Origin: Sphaerolaimus hirsutus
Taxonomy: Eukaryota; Nematoda; Chromadorea; Monhysterida; Sphaerolaimidae
Assembly: GCA_964036195.1 (NCBI GenBank)
Contig: OZ038457.1
Span: forward strand, 19,805,147-19,869,146
Length of the DNA stretch: 64,000 bases
Direction of reading: 5' to 3'
Below the pieces are notes generated by a model. That model did not search any database, had not been told where the DNA came from, and saw only the letters and a program-made list of their open reading frames with translations. Positions within the stretch are counted from its first letter, which is position 1, and each line of letters opens with the position of its first letter. The position numbers and the translations under genes are program-made. Below are positions 35,701 to 50,700 of the stretch, one piece after another.

Positions 35701-38700
35701 AAATGGAATTTTTTTTGCACTTTCTTGAAATCGGAATAGGGAGAATGAAGTGTTCGAAAACAGGAAAACAGAAGGCCAAGGACGTATCCAGGGGGGGCGG
35801 GGGGGGGGGGGGGGGCTGCAGCCCGGGGTGAGACCTAAAAATCACGGTAAAATGCGACTTTCACTACCATTTTGCAAGGTGCAATACAAAAAATTTTGCG
35901 CGCAAGCGCGCATTGTTCTAAATAGCATAAGGAATATTACCATTTTGACCCCTGTTGCCGCATTTCCTTTGAAATTTGCGCAACGGTGTGTTTATCGCTG
36001 TATTTGTGTGTATATTTACATACCTATACAGCGTTTATGGCGCTGGCGCCAACGCCAATGGCGCCATGGCGTGGCGTCTACTAATGGACTGAGCCCCCCC
36101 CCCCCGTTCGCCGGGTTCCGTAAACAAGCAGCCCCCCCCGCTCCAAAATCCTGGATACGTCCCTGCGGAAGGCAATATTTCCAAAGGCATTTGCACACAT
36201 GAATTACAATAAAGTGGAGAACTTAGAAGACAAATGGCAAATGACTATAAAATGTAATATGTGAAAAGAAAAAAGTAAAGATGAATCCAGATATTCCATG
36301 GATTCAGAAACGCATGTGGAAAGCCGAAAATTTGACACCCTAATTGCAGCGGAATAGTAAGTTGACTATGGATTCAATACTTTTGTTTAATTTTCCATTT
36401 CTTTAAATGGAACAGTAGTTGGCCAGTCTTTTAGGGATCGAAAGATAGCGGGAAATCGCGTAAAAGTCCATAAAACATACAGAGGTGTGGATATTTCAAC
36501 CAACGCAAGGAGGCTGGCAAGAATGGGGTCCGGATATACCACCCAGGAAAGTTGAATCGGATATATTTGATGCGCTTTCGTTACCCCTTTTCGAGGCGTA
36601 TTGTCCAATTGTGGAAATGATAGATTACATGGTCTACTTCGTATTGCGTAAGTTCAAAAATGGCCCCACGCACACTATAGTTCACAACGGGCACTTCCAC
36701 TTTCCACACTGATAAATCATTTCAAACATATTTGAGTTTACCAAAATGATAAATTTTATATCTCCATCAACAGTAGTTGATGGACTCCACTATCGTAAAC
36801 AAAATTATCAGCTTCGGCAATTTTCATTGTCAAATAGTGGTGGAATGGCGCCATGACGCCAATGGCACCCTTTTCTTTGGTGCCATCTGGCATCTGGCGC
36901 CATTGTGCCATTTTCTCTGGCGCTAATATTTGAATGGCAACATAGCGCCATTTTTCCTGACACTTTTCCATCACTATTGTCAACTAGTGTGCGTACAGAT
37001 TTTCTTCCAGTCTGCGAGTACGCAACCAATCTTGAGCGTACTGCGCAGCGTCAATTGGCAGGGTGTGGTCAGCCAACCCGGCCACTTACGAACTCACTGA
37101 GAAAACACCACTCGATCCAATGGCAGAAAATGTCCGCCGCGGCGGCGCGGCATTTGAAGGTCTGATTGTGATGTGCGGTGGAGGGTACGATACTGGTCCG
37201 TCTGATAAATGCCACAGGTGACAAATCAATGGCGAGAACTCGGTGCGCATGTAAACCCGGTGCACATCCAGGATTTTTGAGCGGGGGTGCTGTTTGTTTA
37301 CTGAGCCCGGGGGGGGGGGGGGCTCAGCCCCTTTAACTTTTCATCCACATGGTGATGGAATGGCATAATAGCGCTGGTGTCATTGTAGGGTTCAAACGAT
37401 ATATCGTATCGAATATCGAATATCGGATATCGACCATTTTTTAATATCGAATATCGATATCGAAAATTTTGAAAAAATATCGAATATCGATATCGAAAAT
37501 TTTGAAAAAATATCGAATATCGATATCGACCATTTTTTCGATATATCGAACCTGTATTGTGTCCCCAAATTTACTTTTCATTTTTATTTTGAGATGTTTA
37601 TGGTTGATCTGATGTGCTTATAGTATTGTATTTGATGAGTAAAAGTACAGTATTTATAATGTCATTGTTGTTGGAGTGCTAAATTTGAAGCCAGAAAACG
37701 CTGATATACTTTTTTGCAACATGCCCTTAAGCAATTAGGTTAGGCTGAACTGTAATATCTACAAATTGTTATTTGTCTGATACACTTTGATTCATCATGT
37801 TTTTCTTCTATTTTCTACCATTGAGTGATGTAAAGCTTGTTAAAATCACTTGCACCATTCAAATTTCAGTAAAGAGATGATTAAACATGTGTGCAACCAC
37901 ATGAAAATACAATATGCCACTTGAAATATGCCTTGCTATACCAAAAGCATATCGCAATATCGAATATCGAAAATATCGAAATATCGAATATCGACCATTT
38001 TTCAATATCGAATATCGAATATCGATATCGAGGTTCCATATCGTATCGATATCGAATATCGAGTTTCAGAAAAAAATATCGAATATCGAATATCGATATC
38101 GAAAATTTTGAAAAAATATCGAATATCAAATATCGATATCGAAAAGTCATATCGTTTGAACCCTATGTCATTGGCATTGGCGCCAAAAATCACTGATATT
38201 TTTGTAAATATTTACACAAACATATAACGCGACGGGCATGCCATTCGGGTTATTTTGAACAAAATTGACAGTATGAGGACCGATTTACTTAATAAATATC
38301 AGTGTGATGGAAAAATGTGGAAACTTTGGCCTACATGTGCACTGGGTTTACATGCGCATTGGCACAGACCCCAACTTTTGACACAAAAGCAGCTGTCTCC
38401 AAAGTCAAAGGGGGGTTGGCTGGGGGGGGGGGCTGCCCGTTTCGCTGGCTGCCCCATTTGCGGTCAGGTTTTTCAAAGTTATTCTGTGTTTAAAAATAAC
38501 CTACGTTTTCAGGATAAATACCGCATTTCTTTGAATTAACTACACCCTTGAATTAACCCTCTCTTGTTAACTTGTTAATTAACAACTTTTAACACAATAA
38601 AGCAACAATACAAATCCCTTTGTGTTCACTCGCCATGCAGATTGACAAGGTACATCTACATGACCAGTGGGTAGAAATACATGACTGGCTGGTCTACATG

Positions 38701-41700
38701 ACCAGCGGGTAGAAATACATGACTGGCTGGTCTACATGACCAGCAGGTAGAAATACATGACTGGCTGGTCTACATGACCAGCGGTTAGAAATACATGACT
38801 GGCCGGTCTACATGACCAGCAGGTAAAAATACATGACTGGCTGGTCTACATGACCAGCAGGTAGAAATACATGACTGGCTGGTCTACATGACCAGCGGGT
38901 AGAAAAACATGACTGGCTGGTCTACTTGACCAGCGGGTTGACATTACTACAAGCAGTCTTCACAGTTAGCTAAACCTTTACAAAATACCTGTAGTTCAGC
39001 ATTGCATTACAATGCTTAGGTCTAGAAGGGGAGCTACCAATGATTTTTTTCACCATTTTTAAGGTGTTTGATCAAAAAAAGGAATTGTTATTATAAGTAC
39101 ATTGTAGGGATTATTATGTGTATAATAAAAATTCACGTTTTTCATATCTGTTTCTTAGAAAACGGCAAAAACATGGCCAATTCCCAGGTTCCACAACCAA
39201 AATTGTAGGCAATCACATTTAATACCCAACAAATGTGCGCATATCACGCAGTTACAATCCAAAAACTGGCGTAACTGGCACTCTTCCAAATCTGCACGAG
39301 CCACGTACTTGGCTGACACTTTGCACATTCCGAAGGCGTCTATACTACATTGGGGGTTCTACATACGATTCGACCACCTCTACAATATATCATGGCGTTA
39401 CAGGTGATGTTCGATAAAGAGGGTAGTACACTACCGTGCAGAATAGTTGAGACTTTTTGCGCTGAGTGATAAATGTTGCCAGAATTTCGAAATGGTTGAT
39501 ATGCAAAACCTTTGGATACTATACATTGGTACCCCGGAAGGTTGACTACACATGCCCAGGATGACTGCCCCTCGAGTTCAAATCTGCGTATATTCCTAGT
39601 GTACAAACATATTGACTCAGTTTGTTCATGTTTCAGAATAGTTGAGACTTTTCTTGTTTTGGGCAGTAGCCACCCAGTATCTCACTTTAAAGTTTATATA
39701 CAATTCCTATGTTCATTTTTTAACAAAATTTTCACCATGGCAACTGCTTGCCTGCATCGCTGAGCTCTGTGTGCAGCAAGAAACATTCTAAGCATGAACA
39801 GCATATGGCAATCCATATATGGAAATGTGGCATTTACTTTTTTTTGCTGCAGTTTTGCATCCATAGCCAACAACTCAAAAATGGGGGTAGGCATACTACT
39901 GAGTGGGGCTATTTGGTGTGTAAATTTAAGGTTTTGGCTTTGCTCTATTAGGGAGAAAAGTTGGCCCAACTGTGAATGAGTAATGTGCAATTATTTTGGA
40001 TGGAATGAAGATGGAAGTTTGTAAGTGCTATTACTTTTGATTGGAAAGAGATATTGAAAAAACGTTTTTGTCATATTAATTCCCTCTGTCTTAAGTATGT
40101 TATAGACTGTTCAATAACAAAATTTTCATGCTGCAAACCACAGTAAAATAAGCATAAAATATTTAGACACCATTGAAAACTTTGAAGTGCCATAACTCTT
40201 GATTGGAAAGAGATATTGAACTCATTTTTGTTTTAAATGAATCCTTGGTGTCTAAAGTATATGATAGCATGTTCAAAAAAAAATATTTTTTCATGTTCAC
40301 AAACTGGGTCAAATCGACATACGGAATTCAGACATCACTAAACTGACCACAAAAATAGAATCTGCAGGTTGTGCCGGTCATTTTAAGTGTTGAATGATTC
40401 AAATCAGCCCAGAAATAGTTGAGTTAGCAAGCTTCAAAGACACTCATCAAGATTGCCCGTTTTTGTATATTCATCGACCATCCTTTTTTAGACCCCCCTT
40501 ATCTTGGGCCTGGGGGATTATTTGAGCAAACAAAAATTTTTTCATAGTAGCCGCAGCATCAAACCCCAACATACTCAAATGGCATCAAAATTGGGCAAGG
40601 GACAATAAATTGGGAAGCAAAAGAATGCGGTGGACCCCCAGCCTACTGTTTCTCTGTGTGAAAAGTCTCAACTATTCTGCACGGTAGTGTATATATAGTA
40701 AAAATCTTTTTCAATTGGAAATTTGTTCAAATCGAATTCACAGTACTATTAGTTAACAATATAAATTTTCAAAATTGATTAATCAGTTCCAAACACATTT
40801 CAGTTTGGTGGAATGAATAATGGATTTCGCTTTTGTCAAACGTAGTTACAGACATCTTCGGTAAACTCAAATGTGTTCAAAGCTGATCTGTCAGTTTTCC
40901 AAATTTCGGTTGTAACTAGTGTAAAAAGGCATAAAAACAAACAGTTGAGCTTCAGCAACTACCGCATTTCCTCGAAATACCCCCCCCCCTCAAAATGGGC
41001 ACTATGAATTTGTTGTCCGGGAAATGCATAACAGACGTTCAAAACACTTACTGTGTTACGTTAGAACATCGTTTATACCATCTACATCCTTATATAAGGC
41101 TGTAAAAACTTATAAATGGTGGTTATTGTTGCATTTTTCACGTTTTACTCTCAAAATTTTCACTCTGAAAAATAAACCCCCGGGGGGTAATTCGAGGAAA
41201 TACGGTATTTAAGTGTAAATACAGGGTAAGATTTTGAAAACAATGTTCAGGCTTTTAAATGCCTTGATCAGTAACTGAGCCACATCGAATCTATGAATTT
41301 CGGGAATTGATTGCTATTTGTAACAACGTCCAAATAACAAATCCGTCAAATGCAGACGTGAAATCGATGGGTCCGGAAATGAGCAGTTGGAGAGATGAAC
41401 CGCCAATCAGTCACGGCAGATCGTATATTCAAAATTGCCGCGATTACCATGGAAAATTGTGTGGATGGAGCAAATGTTTTTCCCGACGTGTTTGTCGATC
41501 ACGCAATGGCGAAAATTGTCGATGATAAGGAACGTTAACAACAACAAACATACTGAATTGAACTTTACACATCTAGGACCTCCAGGGGGGTACTAGAGTT
41601 GGCACTTGATTTTCAACTGATTTTTTTAATCACAGGGTGGAAACTGATTTTAATTTAAAAAATATTTTTTAATCAAGGCGCTTAAAAAAATTGATTTTTT

Positions 41701-44700
41701 CCAACCCTAGGTGTTACACCATTCCCTCTGCTGAGATGGAAAATTTGACGCCGAACATGTCAAACCCCAATAAAAACAACCCCAAGCTTGAATCAATGTT
41801 TACTCGCTTAGCGCGAATTAATCACTCAAGGGAAAAACATTTGAACCGTCCCCCTGGTACCTCTGTGGAGGAGTAACCGACAAAACATGCGAAACGTAAT
41901 TTCAAAAAGCCAAACAAATCTTGATTGTGGCACCGGGTACAAAAGTCATGCACAGTGTGCAAAACCATTCAGGAGTAAATGCTTGAAAGATGCACAGATT
42001 TGATCTTCAACGATGAGAGCCCAAAGAGCAACCAGATTTTGTTGGGAGGCAGGGTGATGACTTTTGATCCTGTGCCGCTTGGCATGTAAAACCGTTCGGC
42101 ATGTAGACAGCGGATAAGGGGTTTCCATGGTTTTGACCATCGTGGGAGCTTGATAGATAGCAAATCTCTCCTCCGGAGAGATAGATAGCTGAAAATTATT
42201 CTGGGGTCTCGCTGGGCAAAATATTTAGCTATGATAAATATAAACTGGTGGCACATATAAATGAAAAACCTACAAAACCATATTTTAAAAACCCCACATG
42301 CAAGCTGTCAGGCTGTCATCTTGTTTGAGGGTGCCCCCAAGTATTTACTATATATACCCGAGGGGGGACCCCCTCAGGCCACCCTTGGTTTTGAAAATAA
42401 ATTTTTTTCATGTTTTTTTCTAGAAAATATAAATATAAAATCCATACAAATTTTTGCTCAGGTCAGAATTTGATTTATTTATAAAATTGGTTGGGGACTG
42501 TCTACACCACCAATTTTATTTTGACATAGGAGGTGGTAACTTCCTGCACTTTTCGACCTCCTCACAACCTTCACAAGTCCTGCACCAAAATATTGCCAAA
42601 GATCAAATGCCACTTTTGTCATGGCATTTTCACCCATGGAGCAGCCATGGGTTGCTCCTGACACTGAGCAACCTGATTCTGGGGACCATGTGCCCCATGA
42701 AACAATCGGGGCAGTTGAGCATGAAATTTCCCCAACATATGTTTTGCTCAAATCAAATTTTTTGGTTTGATCTTCAGCAAAATTTTGGTGTGAGGCTGTG
42801 TGGGTTGTGAGGGGGTTGAAAAGTTGCAGGATGTTACCTTCTCCTATGCCAAGAAAAATTAGTGGCCTAAACCATCCCCAACCAATTTTCTAAATAAATC
42901 AAATTCCATCCTGAACAAAAATTTGTATGGATTTTCCATTTATATTTTCCAGAAAAAAAACACAAAAAAAAATATTTTCAAAACCAAGGGTGGCCTGAGG
43001 GGGTGCCACCTTGGGTATATATAGTAAATACTTGGGGGCACCCTCACACAAAAGATGACAGTCTGACAGCTTGCATGTGGGGTTTTTAAAACATAGTTTC
43101 ATGAAGTTTATTGAATTTTCCATTTTCCATTCCAATTTCCACTAGTTTACACGGCAAAATTTACAAAATGGAGCCAAATTTAGCTATTTTGGGTAAAGGT
43201 TGAGAAAAACAAGTAGAGACTTTTAGCCTAGGGATAGAAAGATATTAGCCGAGCAGAGCTCCCCTGAGACCCCCGCCACGGGTCTACATGCCATGCGGGT
43301 TTACATGCCAAGCGAGCTTACGCCATTATTTTTGTTTCTGTTATCTCTGTAGGAATATTTGGTAGGTCACCATCATGTTGAAACACTAATTGTCTGGAAA
43401 GTCGATAACGTTTTTGTCTTTAACATTTTTAGTCTTTAGTCGATAACAAAGTTTTAGTCGATCATTTAAAAAAAATATGTAGTAAAAACTTAAGTAAATT
43501 TTTCGCGTCATCGCTTATATTTATCAGTGCAGCAGCAGCACAATGAAACACCCCCAAACCTATTCAGATTCGACGGAACAGCGTGGACTCTGCTGCCGAA
43601 TGGACTGGTGCGCGCCGTCCAGGGTGGCCCAATTGTCGTCTTACGGGACACACTGTACTACTTGCCGAGCGCGGTCAATGTGATACAAAAGCTGGTGAAT
43701 GAAAGCAGCAATGAGTGGGAGATAACTACGGACTTACTCGCTACGGCAGCGACCTATTCGAGGGCGATTGAAGTGTGACGCTGTTGCGTAAGTGTTTAGA
43801 CTAGGGGATGATATCACATTGATTTCATGTTTTTACAATTTTTCGATATCGATATCGATTCGATATTTACCTAATGTGAAAAATGTTTGATAGTTGACTG
43901 GATACGTGCCAACCGGTTCGTACTAAATATAAGCAATAGTATAAATATATTTGTTGACAGACCGGCTAGATTTTTTTAAACAGTGCACCTACCTTTGTAG
44001 GCAGCTTTCATCTTTTCGTACAGAATTCCAGCCAACTTGCTTGACGATCTGCGAGCATCAGCGCGCTCAAACAACAGCTTCAAGCCTGTGTCGTACCGTA
44101 ATAGTTCGAATACCTCCATCGAAGATATATATTATTATATTTGTGATATATTTATGTAGCGTATTTGCTCGTATAATTCCCCTGGGGAAAAATTATATCG
44201 CTAGACTTTTTCGAGGGGGAAATTTTTGCGAGGGGAATTGTTTAAGGGCGGGAATTATTATTTTATCAAAATTTCGAAAATTTCTATCAAGTCATTCCAT
44301 AAAACATGCTTTATTCACAGAATAAGATACCATTTATGTTCGAATTGCACAAAAAATGATCATATACCTTTGGAGAGGGGAATTATTCAACGGGGGATTT
44401 TGTCCCCATCCGTCTAACAGAGGAAATTATTTCAGGAGAAAATGTTTTCAAGGGGGATTATACAAGCAAATACGGTACACATAAACAGTGATCACAAAAT
44501 ATCTCAACAGTGTTCATAAACGTTTACGTGCATATGAATAGTGATATTCTAATAATCCAACCGTGCATATAAATACTCACCAATGAAAGCGGGCAGGTGG
44601 GCCATCAAATCAAGCGCCAATGCGCACAGACGCAAAAAGTTGAGCGCAATTTTCAACTCTAGACAAATATCCGACACATTGTGAGAAGTTATTTGATTTC

Positions 44701-47700
44701 CATTGTCGGACGGGCGCGTATTTGGCATTTTCGGCAGCACATCCCTCAGCAGCGAGGACAACCAAGAAATGTAGCGCTGAGTGAAATGACCGAGATCGAG
44801 TCATCGGACATAAATATTTACTATACTCGGCGAACCGCAAAGTATGCGCTAGGGTTGGCACTTTATTTTTTTAAACTAATTCTGATTTTTTTTTATAAAT
44901 CAAAGGGTGGAAACTGATTTGAATTTTGAAAAATCAAAAGGCAAAATTTATGGTAGACTTGCACTAGGTATTTTGCATTTTTTTTGCACGCAAGCGCGCA
45001 ATTTCTCATACATATTACCATTTGTGGTGTTTTCATGGGTTTTGGGGGATTTTTAGTGTAAAATCTTCCATTTATTCATGTTACCATGTAATAATAAGCC
45101 GTGATTTGCTAGTGTAGTATTTAATATCAAACCAATGTGCTCCCACATACTTCTACAGTGTGTAACATCACTGTCAATGTATTAGCCTTCTCTTACAACC
45201 TTATTTAAGCACTATTCCATGCTGAACTTCACTTGAAGTCACGAACATTCGACAAAAGGCGATATGCATAATAAGTCAAGGTAAAATGGATATTTTTGAA
45301 AGAAATCGCTACTTATAATGCTATTCCATGACTCCACAGTCATAATATGACCACAATAGACATAACAATACATTGTCTGACACTAAACATGCACATATTT
45401 TTTCTCTATACCCCCATTTTGGGCGATTTTAAAGTAAAGTCAGCAGACGTATTGCCCTACAAACATTTGCGTCAATCTCTCCAGTGGAGAGTGCATGACG
45501 GCATTGGCGCACCGCACACTTAAAATTTTCAAGTGCAGTTCAAACGTTTTTGAGTTCCACCAAGGCGGAACTCCAAGTGCAGTTCAACGATTTTTTAAAG
45601 GATTTTTAGGGCATTTTTGGACATTCAAACGGAGTCCGGACGAATTCGTACACTTTTCACGTATTGGCGTGTCATAACATTTCCACGCAGCAAGTTTCAA
45701 AATGATTGGGACACTTTCAATTCCGCCCTTGACTTTCAATTCCACCCATTAGAGAAGGTTGTTGTGAGAAACACATCTCACTTATCTTGCCAAATATATT
45801 TGTGAAAAAATTTTTATAGTTAGATCTAGGCTTTGTCTTCAAAAATGAATAGATAAATTTTTTAGTAATATCAACTTGTTTAAAAGATATTGAAGTTCAC
45901 CGTGTGGCATATTTGTGTAAACCGAAACTGAATTCCACCCTCTAGAAAGTGTCCCAATGTTTTCTTGCCTAGATGGTGCACCGCACACTCAAAAGAGTGC
46001 GGACGTTGTTCAAACGCTTTGCGCTTACCGCCTTTTCTGAATTAATTCGGCCCATGCACAATTCCGCCATGAGTAAAAAAAGTGCGGACGTTGTTCAAAC
46101 GCATTGCGCTTTCCGCCTTTTCTGAATTAATTCCGCCGGTGACCAATTCGAGGCAATTCCGCCGTCGAAAAAGTGTTCGAACGTTTCATGTGCGGAATTG
46201 AAATCGAGGGCGGTTCGGACGTTTTTGAATTCCACCCCCGATTTTAATTCCGCCCTTGAAAAAGTGTTCGAACTGCAACTGAAAATTTGAGTGTGCCGTG
46301 CAACATTATGTATTGTGATGCAATATTTTAACGATTGGAATAGATCGGGTCACGTATGAAAACTTGGCCCTTATCCCAGTTACCAGTCGCGTATTATACA
46401 AATGAGAGTGAAAACTGAAAATTAGCTAAAAACCGTTAAAATTTGCTTCGCTTTGCCAATTTCCACCTTCATAATCGCTATTTTTGTTTATATACATGGT
46501 TATATAGCTATTGTGAGCCTATTTTATTCATATTAATAGCAGATTTCGAAAGTTTGGCCGGCTGCCAAGTTCTCTTTTGTTGGAACGAAGCCAACGAATG
46601 GAAAATAAAATAAAAAATAAAACGGTAGTTTGAACGGTAAAACGGTAGTTTGAACAGTCAAATTCTTTACGAGCAACGTTGAAAATGTAGATAACTAGGG
46701 CGTGGCACGCGCGGACGCAGCGAAACGTCCATTTTTCTTTTAATATGATTTTCTTTTTCAATTTCTAGCGTCCGCGTGGGACACAAGTTTCGTTGTTCGC
46801 TCTATTCACGAGTGAATTCTAACTCTCCGATTTTGTAGGGTGAAATGTCCGCCGACTTTATATATCTGATTTTAATTTTAAAAAATCAATTTTTTTAAAT
46901 TGATTTTTTTTTATCAAGGCGTTTAAAAAAATTGGGTTTTTTCCAACCCTAGTATGCGCAGAATCCTACCATTATTTCATGAATCCAGGTTGTGATAAAT
47001 TTCGTAATTAATCATTCCATAGTAAAAACGAAATATGTAAAATGATGGAAAACTGCAAATTTTTGGTTCATTATTCAGATGGGCTATGGTAGGTTTCCAT
47101 ACTAAGTGTGATGTCCGCCCAGTATAGTAAAAACAGCAAAGCGAAAACAAACATCACTATGCCGCCTGGCTGGCATTTTGCCAACCACGTTGCACGTTTG
47201 TTCACCATCTTTTTCAGCGAGCAGTTGAACCAAATTAGGCCGGATAAAGTCTTCCAGCTGAGCCATAAAAGACTCCGTTTGCGTGTAGATCGGCGTGCGC
47301 TTGTAGTCGCCGCTGCGACACACTGGCATTTCTGTGTGTAGCGACAAAAATAAGCCTCGAAATACCCCCAGTGGGTTTATTATTTCGCCAGCAAATTGTG
47401 AGGAGAGGGATAATTCGAGGGTTCTGTTAAAATGACATTGTATGTAACATTCCCTTTACGCTCAAACGGGGTGGGCGTATTTCAACGGGGGTCTATTATA
47501 TCTCCAGTTCGCTCAGACCTGGGGGTATTTCGGGGGGGTAATTCAGGGAAATACGGTAGTCACGCCCATGCCGAAAATGTCCAGTTTTGGAAATTAGCCA
47601 ACCGTCGACTATGTCGGTGCAGAATTGTCGAAGACTGTCGATCTCGTTCTGCACGACGCACAGGCGGCTGGCGCGCAGACGGGCGCACATGGACAGCACG

Positions 47701-50700
47701 TGGTTCAGCGCGGCCTGAGTGTGGCGAATTGAAAAATTAAAAACTATTAATGTCGATTAATGGTAGTTTTCAGCTCGGGCAAACGCAAAAAGTCAACTCG
47801 TAATTTCGTATTTACGCTTCTCTCCACTTGGAACGTAGCCAATAGGTGCTGTAAGTATTTAAAATGGCCAACCTCGGGCACATTCGAATTATCGGTACCC
47901 AAGCTGGCAGTCATGGCGACCACCTGTGGTAACGCGCATTTGTCCCTGTTCAGATCACAGTAACGGCCGTAGTGCCGCATCAAATCTACACATGGGGAAA
48001 TGGATGGTTTGAATCGAAGTGAGAGGATTGGATTGACAATTTTTGGAGGGTAATAATGACCCCACGCGCACTAGTTTACGGTTGAAATTTCGGTAACTGA
48101 TAAATCAGCTTGCGATGCATTTGAGTTTACCGGAAATAAGAGTCCGTAAACTGTTGTCGACGGAGATCGAATGTAACTCATTCCGGTACGCTCGAATGTG
48201 TTAAAAACTACATCAGTTTCCAAAATTTGGGCCGTAAACAAGGTAGTCTAAATGGCCACATTGAATCTAACAGAGCCACAACAAACCGACTGTGATAGGG
48301 GTGCGCCTTATTTGTGTGATGACATTCATCCACTATGAGCATGGTGATGTCGTCCCATTTGAGCGGGTCGGTCACGCTGTACTCCAGCAGGTTGCTGCGA
48401 AAAAATTCACATAATTTTGAAATGTATTGCTTAAAAGTTGTGTATAGAAAGAATGAATAAATTCAAGAGCAAGAATGGGAAAATTCGCGAAAAAATAGCC
48501 ATCGACATTCATCAATTGCTGTGCGATGACTGATACATCCGCAATTGAGCAAATAGCTCCTAAAAGACAGTATTTACAGCGAAATGTGGTGCAATGTGTC
48601 AAAAGCTGTGTAATTAAAATAGTACCATGCAAAATACCTGCGTATAGTAAAATATAATAAAAATTTATACTTCACACTACCTGCGTATAGTAAAATATTC
48701 TAAAAAATTTACACTATTTTTGAAACTTTAAATGACTTTTGACACTGTATAAAATTTGACACTTTACATGACATTTCACACAGTCTCAGTGCCCGAAAGA
48801 AGAACGCCACAGTGCACTCACAAAACAGCCTGCGCAGTGGCAACAGTAACGTGGCTGCCCAACACTGCGTGCAGTCTGCTCACGCTCGGCTGCAACAGGT
48901 GCAAGTTGCACACGGAAATAACGCGCCCGCAGTCCGACTTGTTCACCGAGTTGAGCACGCGCTTCAGTTCCAAAGCTTGTTGCTGGGCTAGGGGAACGGT
49001 GGGCACGATGAACAGCGCCTGAAAAAGCACGGTGACTTGTGGATGGCAGCGATTGAGTAAGCTATAGGCGACATTTTGACGACAAAGGTGGAGTGACACT
49101 AGGGTTCAAACGGGACTGCGGTCCCGGTACCCGGTTCGGCAAAAAGTCGGGACTGGGGTGGTCCCGGTCCCGACACCCCAGTCCCAATCCCGGTCCCGAC
49201 ACCTCAGTTCCTGGTCCCGGTCCCGGTCCCAACCACCCAGTCCCGGTCCCGGTCCCGGTCCCGACCACCCAGTCCCGGTCCCGGTTCTGACATTGAAAAA
49301 TTTCTGGTCCCGGTCCCGAAAACTGGTCCCATTTGAACCCTAAGTGACACCAGAATGGGTGGAAAATGAATAGAACTTCAGAAAATATTGACATCACAGT
49401 GCAGCCAAAATGACGCAACTCACACAGGGTACTAGAGACAAATGACGCAATCAAATACACCAAAATGGTGCAAGTAAAGCTCAAACCATGATGTAAGCTA
49501 TAAAATTTTGATTAATTCCCCCACCCTTCAGCTTATATCCTAGCGGAGGACTTCAGCTAACACAAAAAATCTTTGCTGAATCTTTGACCCACTATCTGAC
49601 CTAATTGTAATAAAATTACAGCGATAAACATCTTAAATACTTTGAAATCGATAAGCGTGCTAGAAAATGACTCTGAAGCTAAACTGACAACATGAACTAT
49701 ACCAAAATTCAACAAACCCTAGCAAATCCATCCTTGTCCACCAACATCTCATGCAAATGTTTAGCAAAAACTACAGCAGCCACCAAAGTTTTTCCACATC
49801 CGGTCGGTGCCAAAATGACAGAATTTTCGCCAGCCATTGGCGCTTCTGCCAATTCAACTTGATACGGTCGCATTGATTTTATCAATGGAATTGCATTGGA
49901 TGTTTGTGAAGGATTGTAATCAGCTGTAATTTGGTGGGAAGTGTGTGTAGGGTAGCAGAATTTATAGTACTGTTTAGGGGTTGGAGCTTTCACCGTTTTA
50001 AAAGGCGAGACCGGAAACCGATTTTTAATGACAGCTGAAATTTTTATGAAGTATTTATATAGCATCACAAAGCACTGCCATTTGGCTGTACTTGTCGATT
50101 CATCACCATATTTGGGAGCTTGTAAAAACGTTTTTTTTATCCATAGGGTTGAATTTATCTACTTACTTGCTGAAAAATGAATGCTGATGAAAACTTACTA
50201 CGTACGGTGGGTTTTTAAAGGATTTTAAAGATTTACCGTACGGTATATCAACATCGGTATATCGGTGGATTAATAAATGAACAACAGTCGAAAAACTTAC
50301 TGTTTAATTTATCGATGTATTGCTGTCGAGAAGTTGTTTTCGCCAAGCCGAGGTTCCGTCGCTTTGCGTGCGATAGAATGCCGGCCAAATTATTTTTGTC
50401 CACATTATTGTTCGTTATACACAAATTCTTTCCTACGGCATCTCCTGCAAGATGTATTTAGGGGTGGTGTATTGTTTGAACTTAAAGAGAATGGTCCTAC
50501 ACACACTAGTTTTCACCGTGACCTATGTGAAAACTGAAATGGCGGCATGACGACATCCAGCCTAGGGTTCAAACGGGATTGACTTTTCGGGATCGGGATC
50601 GGGATTGTTTTTTTGAGATTTCGGGATCGGGATCGGGATTGGCCGGGATTGGGGTCACGGGATCGGGATCGGGATTGGCATTTTTTCGGGATCGGGATTG

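Noticed and set aside
38655-38945. CRISPR-like spacing of direct repeats
   Set aside because: The units are contiguous with no distinct spacers and the DNA is eukaryotic.
44850-46951. Protein-coding exons in the 46-47 kb region
   Set aside because: Open frames there lie in nested inverted repeats and lack paired splice sites; RLR exons 8 and 9 join in frame without them.
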